Shown here: in pieces, positions 54,908 through 58,966 of the stretch
How positions within the stretch are numbered: the first letter of the stretch is position 1
How the letters are laid out: every line of letters starts with the position of its first letter
Origin: Caldimonas tepidiphila
GTDB lineage: Bacteria; Pseudomonadota; Gammaproteobacteria; Burkholderiales; Burkholderiaceae_C
DNA length: 58,966 nt
Direction: 5' to 3'
NCBI RefSeq assembly: GCF_003569765.1
Contig: NZ_QXMG01000038.1
Location: 1-58,966, forward strand
The notes under the pieces: generated by a model
Databases searched by the model: none
What the model saw: the letters and a program-made list of their open reading frames with translations, nothing else
What the model was told of the DNA's origin: nothing
Position numbers and translations under genes: made by a program

Positions 54908-56093
54908 CGGCAGCGATCCGGGCATTGATAGTGAGCAGCTCGGGCGCAAGATTCATCAGTCCGTAGACGCCGTCGCGCTTCTTGCGCTCGCCGGGGCCGG
55001 CCACCATCAGTCGCTGCGCCGCTTGCGGCCCGAAGGCGGCGGCGAGCTTGCGGTTGATGTGCGAGACCACCTCACGCACCTCGGAGGCGAGGTCCAGATC
55101 GGAGCGGCGCGAATGAGTCTCGTCGTACCTGGGCACGCCCCGGCAGCCACAGTCCGCGAAGGCCTTGCACACTGCGGCTAGTTCCAGCCCTGCGCAGTCT
55201 TCGAAGGCGCGGCGCAGCTTCACCGCCCCCTCGAAGGGCAGGCCATCTTCCTGCAAGCCAGCCTGCCGACGGCGAGCCAGGTAGCTGTACCAGGCCATTT
55301 CCACGGGTTCGAGCCGCGCGCTGCAGCCGCCGGACTCGACCGTGCCGCTCTGCAGGTGCAGCGTCACTGGCTGCGGCGTGAGCGCGAGCTGCGCGAAGGC
55401 CACGGCCTCGTCGAAGCTGCTGCGCGTCTGGCGCAGCCAGTCGGCGCCGCCATCAGCCAGGCGCACGAAGCTCACCGGCGCGAGCGCGAGGCGCGCGTCG
55501 CGGGTATTGACCGTCCTGTTGTCGCGCGTGCACAGCTCGCGCGGCACGCGTGGCGGGTAGAAGAACTCGGGATGCTCGAAGTCCTCCGGCATCACCAGCA
55601 CGTGCGACATGCGGTCCTGGGCCCGGGCGAGCAGCGACATTGCGTAGCCCATGTAGAAGCTCATGCTCTTGCGCCCGCCGGCGATCGAGGCGTGGATCGC
55701 GCACTGCGGGTCGGCGGCGAGCTCGCGCAGCACGCGCAGGATGGTGTCGGCCATCAGGCACTGGTGCGCGGGCTCGACGATGTCGGGCAGTGGTATGTCG
55801 CCATCGCACACCAGATGCACGTTGCGGTGAGGATCAAAGCTCACCGCATGACCCGGCAGGTGCTCGGCCAGCAGTTGGTGGAAGTGGCCCTCGCCGCCGG
55901 CCAGGAGCTGCCGGTGCACGCCCTCGGCGCCGCGCGTGGTGGTGATCACATGCAGCTCGGTCGGCACGAAGGCCGGCTCCTGCTGCTTGACGAGCGCGTA
56001 CAGCGTCTCTGTCACAACCGCAGGCGACAAGCCCACCATGCACACCAAGGCGCGGCGCGGGTAGTCGTGGGGACGGTTCGGATCAAGGCTCAC
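54897..56093 (-). CDS. CARF-domain protein, NE0113 family (Csm6/ring nuclease group)
   Basis: A 398-residue NE0113-family (Cas_NE0113, PF09623) protein, counted among CARF sensor or ring-nuclease proteins of type III systems. The CARF fold shows in VCMVGLSPAVVTETLYAL (18-35) and ASIAGGRKSMSFYMGYAMS (135-153). The C-terminal 190 residues are helical/winged-helix-like; R340-x4-H345 (REVVSH) resembles a HEPN motif but may be chance. It starts at GTG 56093 after GGGAG and leads the cas operon. It probably binds or degrades the cOA made by Cas10. Confidence 0.85.
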   Translation of the reverse strand: MSLDPNRPHDYPRRALVCMVGLSPAVVTETLYALVKQQEPAFVPTELHVITTTRGAEGVHRQLLAGGEGHFHQLLAEHLPGHAVSFDPHRNVHLVCDGDIPLPDIVEPAHQCLMADTILRVLRELAADPQCAIHASIAGGRKSMSFYMGYAMSLLARAQDRMSHVLVMPEDFEHPEFFYPPRVPRELCTRDNRTVNTRDARLALAPVSFVRLADGGADWLRQTRSSFDEAVAFAQLALTPQPVTLHLQSGTVESGGCSARLEPVEMAWYSYLARRRQAGLQEDGLPFEGAVKLRRAFEDCAGLELAAVCKAFADCGCRGVPRYDETHSRRSDLDLASEVREVVSHINRKLAAAFGPQAAQRLMVAGPGERKKRDGVYGLMNLAPELLTINARIAADAR

Positions 56094-56490
56094 TCTCTGC
56101 TCTCCCTTCTTCGTTGCTAGGGGTAGCTTAATGTAACCCCGAGTAATTTACAGGGTTCCCCAACGTTGTCGGCTGCTGCTGTAGGCGGACAGCGTGAACG
56201 AGTTGGTGAAATCCAGGAATTGCGCATGACGAGGTGCGCGAGAGGGCGGTTTCAACGCACTCTGCGCTCCGGGAACAAACGTATCGGCACCATTCTTGAA
56301 CGTGCGTTTCCGGCAGGATCGACGATGGTTGTCGTCATTTCCCGTGAGCAGCTTGAGCATTTCGGATGACAGGTGAAATGGGCTGCGCCTGCTTGCCTTG
56401 GCCCTCGAGCAGAAGGGGAACCTTGGGTTTCCGTCTTTGCATGAAAACCGGAGTGCTTTCGGCCGCAGGCCTCCCGCACTTCCTGCCTGC
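56094..56490. other. Leader of the cas operon and spacer to TPR gene
   Basis: No gene is supported in these 397 bases. Directly upstream of the cas operon, on the minus strand, stands GGGGAACCCTGTAAATTACT followed by CGGGGTTACATTAAGC; GGGGTTACA (complement of 56132-56140) is shared with the CRISPR leader. The lower GC of 56100-56165 suits a promoter. Confidence 0.4.
56132..56140 (-). promoter_or_regulatory. GGGGTTACA motif in cas operon leader
   Basis: Nine bases identical to a motif in the CRISPR leader next to the first repeat (45821-45829). It lies 39 bases before the first cas start codon and could be a shared regulator site or promoter part. The match is short, so chance is possible. 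Confidence 0.3.
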
Positions 56491-57904
56491 TCATGCCCAG
56501 CTGAGTGCCCGCCAGCCCGCCTTGCCCTGCTTGTCTCTGGACATGGAGGCAATGCATCCGATCGCTTCGTTGGATGGGCTGGATGGAAGCTTCGTCAAGA
56601 GGGCAGGAGGGATGAACACGTGCTCGCCCTGCACTGTCCTCAGAAAGCCGAATTCCTGCCCTTCGCGTCGACTGACCTCCCCTGGACATCCGGCGGCAGA
56701 AGTCCTCGATCTCGGCTGCCGTCGAGACCTTGAAGCAGACCGGGGCCTTGTGGCCCTGCACATAGCCGACTTCCACCACCTGCCCAGGCTGTAGCTGCTC
56801 CGCGCCTGCAAACTTCCCATAGGGGAGAATGCTTCCCTCGTCTGCCGAGAACGCAACATGCGCGAGCGACTTGTGCGGGTTCTGATGGTCGACGACTCCT
56901 GGTCGGAACACGAGCGGCCGGTCGTCCTGGCTCCTCAGCAGCTCATGCGCCGCGAGCGCCACATCGGGCTCGAAGGGGAGGGCAGCGAGGTCGGGCCGTT
57001 GCCTGAACCAGCCCGAGGAAGCCAGTTGCTGCAAGTCCTGCGGGACCTTGAACCCATTCCTGGCCCGGTATCCCAAGGCCTGATGCACTTGGACAGCGGC
57101 CTCATCGAAGCGTTGTCGTTGCGCGAGGAGCCGCGCAAGGGAAACCCGAGTGTTGGCCAGCTCCATCGGCTCCCTCGCCAGCTGCACCGCATGGAAGTAG
57201 CAGGTGATCGCGCTCCCGGAATCATGCGCCTCGAAGGTCTGGCCCGGCAGGGCCCAGGGCCAGGTGGCCTTGCGCTGGCGGCGCACCACGGAAGCCGTGC
57301 ACTTGCGAGCCTGATCGATCTCGCCCTGGTCCAGCAGCCATTTGCTGCGGTAGTGGTTGAGCCACAGGTCGTCCGGATACCGTTCGAGCGCTGCGAGCAG
57401 CTGCTCCCCGGCCCAGCGTCGCAGCTCCGGATCAGCGTCTTGGGCCTGCTCCAGGAGCCCGCGCCCGATGGCGTAGTACAGGCGCATCTCGACGCTGGGG
57501 ATCGGCTTGCCGCCCGGCGGGGTGTACGGTTCCCGGTCCTCAGCTCTCAGGTGTTGCGGCCCCCACCACCGTGCGAACTGGAGGAAGCCGGGCCAGGACC
57601 GGCTGGCCTTGAGGGCCAGGTTCAGCATACAAGAATGTAGGAGATCAGGCCGTTCCTTGCCGCCGAACACTTGGTACTCCGCCAGCCACAGCTCAAAGCG
57701 GTGCGCGAAATGGCTTCTGGACATGCGCAGGCTCTCGAGGTCCTCGAGCTCCTGCTTGAGGATGCCGTACAGCACCAAGCCGTAGGCGCGCTGGATATGA
57801 ATGTCACCCGGGACGGCGTCATGGCATGCGCGTGCCCGCTCCAGAGCCTCGGGCAGCTTCCCTTCCTTGCGAAGCCGGGTGATCTCGCTGGCGTAGTGGC
57901 TCAT
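56491..57904 (-). pseudogene. TPR-repeat protein with C-terminal OB/cold-shock-like domain, frameshifted
   Basis: From ATG 57904 (GGGGGTGA upstream) the frame encodes helical TPR-like repeats (SEITRLRKEGKLPEALERAR, then FDEAAVQVHQALGYR). A second frame continues EVSRREGQEFGFLRTVQGEH, VFIPPALLTKL, a cold-shock-like OB motif, to the stop at 56491. The switch lies in a GGGG run at 56679-56682; total length is 3n+1, giving 470 residues if corrected. It overlaps the helicase-like gene by 4 bases (ATGA), so the two formed an operon. Confidence 0.7.
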
Positions 57905-58630
57905 TGCGTCACCCCCAAGGCTTGGCTGGTCCATTGGTCGATGCATAAATCGACCCGTTCCCGTCGACCCTCCTGCTCGAAGGTGAGCCAGAGCCTGTAG
58001 TTGTCGGGTTTCATTGCCACGATGCGCAGGCCCGTATCGGCAGTGGCCTGCTCGACGTGACTCTTGAAGTCCGCGAGAAAGGGGGCGGTTTCACATCAGG
58101 AGAGAACCCCGACTTCAGCAGCACCGGCCTCGTGCACGCGAGAGACGCTTGCAGCAACTTCGGCTCCGACCGTGCACCTGACGCAGCCACTACGTCCGAC
58201 ACCCGGTTGTCGCCCTTGCAGGAATACTGCACTGTGGCGCTCGCGCCATCGTGGCCGAGCACATAGCGTTCGAAGAACTGGCCGTGCTGCACATGGAGGT
58301 TCTCGATGCCGAGACCGGACGAGGCATCGCGGATCCGGCGGTGACGGCAGAACAGCGCCTCCTGTCCCTGGTTGAAGCAGAACCGGTTCCAGTCCACGGC
58401 CGCATGAACCTCGCCGTTGAAGCCGACCGACTGCGTAACGGGCGTCGGCAAGGTATCGAACCGGATGCGCGACAACGGCTTGAAGCCTTGCGGGTCGATC
58501 AGCAGCAGCCTGCTGCGGGCACGGGTGATGGAGGTGCAGGTCCGGCGGAAGAACTGCTGGTGGCGCGGGTCTCCCCCGGCATCGGTGAAGTTGCCCACCA
58601 CCGTGTCCCACTCGCCGCCCTGCGCCTTGT
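57901..58630 (-). pseudogene. C-terminal end of an SF1 (UvrD-like) helicase, truncated and frameshifted
   Basis: The conserved part is the last helicase motifs: HKAQGGEWDTVVGNFTDAGG (motif V region) and TCTSITRARSRLLLIDP (motif VI), followed by about 200 residues of unknown function. The frame breaks near 58088-58092 (GTGAAACCGCC) by one missing base and resumes as TAPFLADFKSHVEQATADTG through CIDQWTSQALGVTQ to the TGA at 57901. The N-terminus, including the Walker A, has been removed by an IS5-family insertion at about 58631. Confidence 0.7.
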
Positions 58631-58631
58631 G

Positions 58632-58966
58632 GGAGCTTCTAGAAACCGCCCCTGCGGCATGATGCGGGGATGAGCAGCAAGAAGACCAAAAGCACCACAG
58701 GGACGTGAAGCTGCAGCAGTACACCGATAGCCTGGAGCGCATGGGCGAGTTGGTGGACTTTGCGCAAGTGGCGGCTGCGGTGGATGCGGCCTGCCCCAGG
58801 CCCGATCGCAGCAAGGGCGGGCGGCCACGGACGAGCAGGCCGAGCACCAGTTGCTGGACCGGCGCAGCTTCCAGCGCTTCTGCGGCTTGGCTGACGAGTT
58901 GCGCATCCCGGACGCACGCACTGTCTGGCTGTTCAAGCAGCGGCTCGTGCAGGGCGGGCTCGGCGC
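58632..58966 (+). mobile_element. Degenerate IS5-family element, left end, running off the window
   Basis: The element starts in GGGAGCTTCTAGAAACC and holds a broken IS5-type transposase. MSSKKTKSTTGT from ATG 58670 stops at once; another frame gives KLQQYTDSLERMGELVDFAQ and CPRPDRSKGGRP; a third gives DEQAEHQLLDRRSFQRFCGL and ADELRIPDARTVWLFKQRL. The part between GGRP and DEQ, about 20 residues, is missing. The right end lies beyond the window. The exact left border is judged by eye. Confidence 0.75.

Noticed and set aside
46034-56093. Assignment of the operon to type III-A or III-B
   Set aside because: There are no Csm2/Csm4/Csm5 or Cmr1/Cmr3/Cmr5 type proteins; Csx10 and Csx19 point to III-D.
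56166-56369. Small plus-strand frame between the cas operon and the TPR gene
   Set aside because: No ribosome binding site, no family features, and both neighbours run on the other strand.

Overview
The window is high-GC DNA with betaproteobacterial gene content and order: opgGH, a cysI-DUF934-cysHDN-cobA assimilatory sulfate operon, a phasin, efp/earP, uvrC-pgsA and hup-tRNA-Val-ppiD. It most resembles a Burkholderiales chromosome; genus cannot be fixed from the sequence alone.

Positions 1-34100 are ordinary chromosome. They hold an extensin-like remnant, osmoregulated periplasmic glucan synthesis (opgGH), two tandem tRNA-Asn genes, a TonB-dependent receptor behind a clear TPP riboswitch, a ferredoxin/ferredoxin reductase pair, the sulfate reduction operon with its siroheme methyltransferase, a patatin lipoprotein, a phasin, an HDAC-like deacetylase, a four-gene operon (thioesterase, nitroreductase, LUD protein, 2-hydroxyacid dehydrogenase), rmuC, mnmC with a DUF3445 gene, EF-P with its EarP modification enzyme, uvrC, pgsA, a DMT transporter, HU, tRNA-Val, ppiD and tRNA-His.

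After tRNA-His (34101) the character changes to an accessory island. It contains a UDG-like hypothetical, IS66 remnants, a tyrosine integrase with an excisionase and a replication-initiator-like gene next to iteron-like repeats, debris of three other IS families, and a pair of DUF262 (GmrS/GmrD-like) genes of which one is frameshifted.

The main find is a complete type III CRISPR effector operon on the minus strand (46034-56093): a CARF protein of the NE0113 family, Cas6, an HD-less Cas10 with GGDD, a single Cas7, a Csx10 (Cas5 plus helical C-terminus), a double Cas7, Csx19, and a large TIGR03986-type Cas7 with an insertion. It is followed by a leader and a 9-repeat array (45246-45813) in the same orientation. 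The subunit set matches the III-D/III-Dv lineage from which the single-protein III-E effectors are thought to derive, with the Cas7 and Cas5-Cas11 parts still encoded by two overlapping genes. No cas1/cas2 is present. Upstream of the operon lie a decayed TPR/OB-fold gene and the C-terminal end of an SF1 helicase, cut off by a degenerate IS5-family element that runs off the window.
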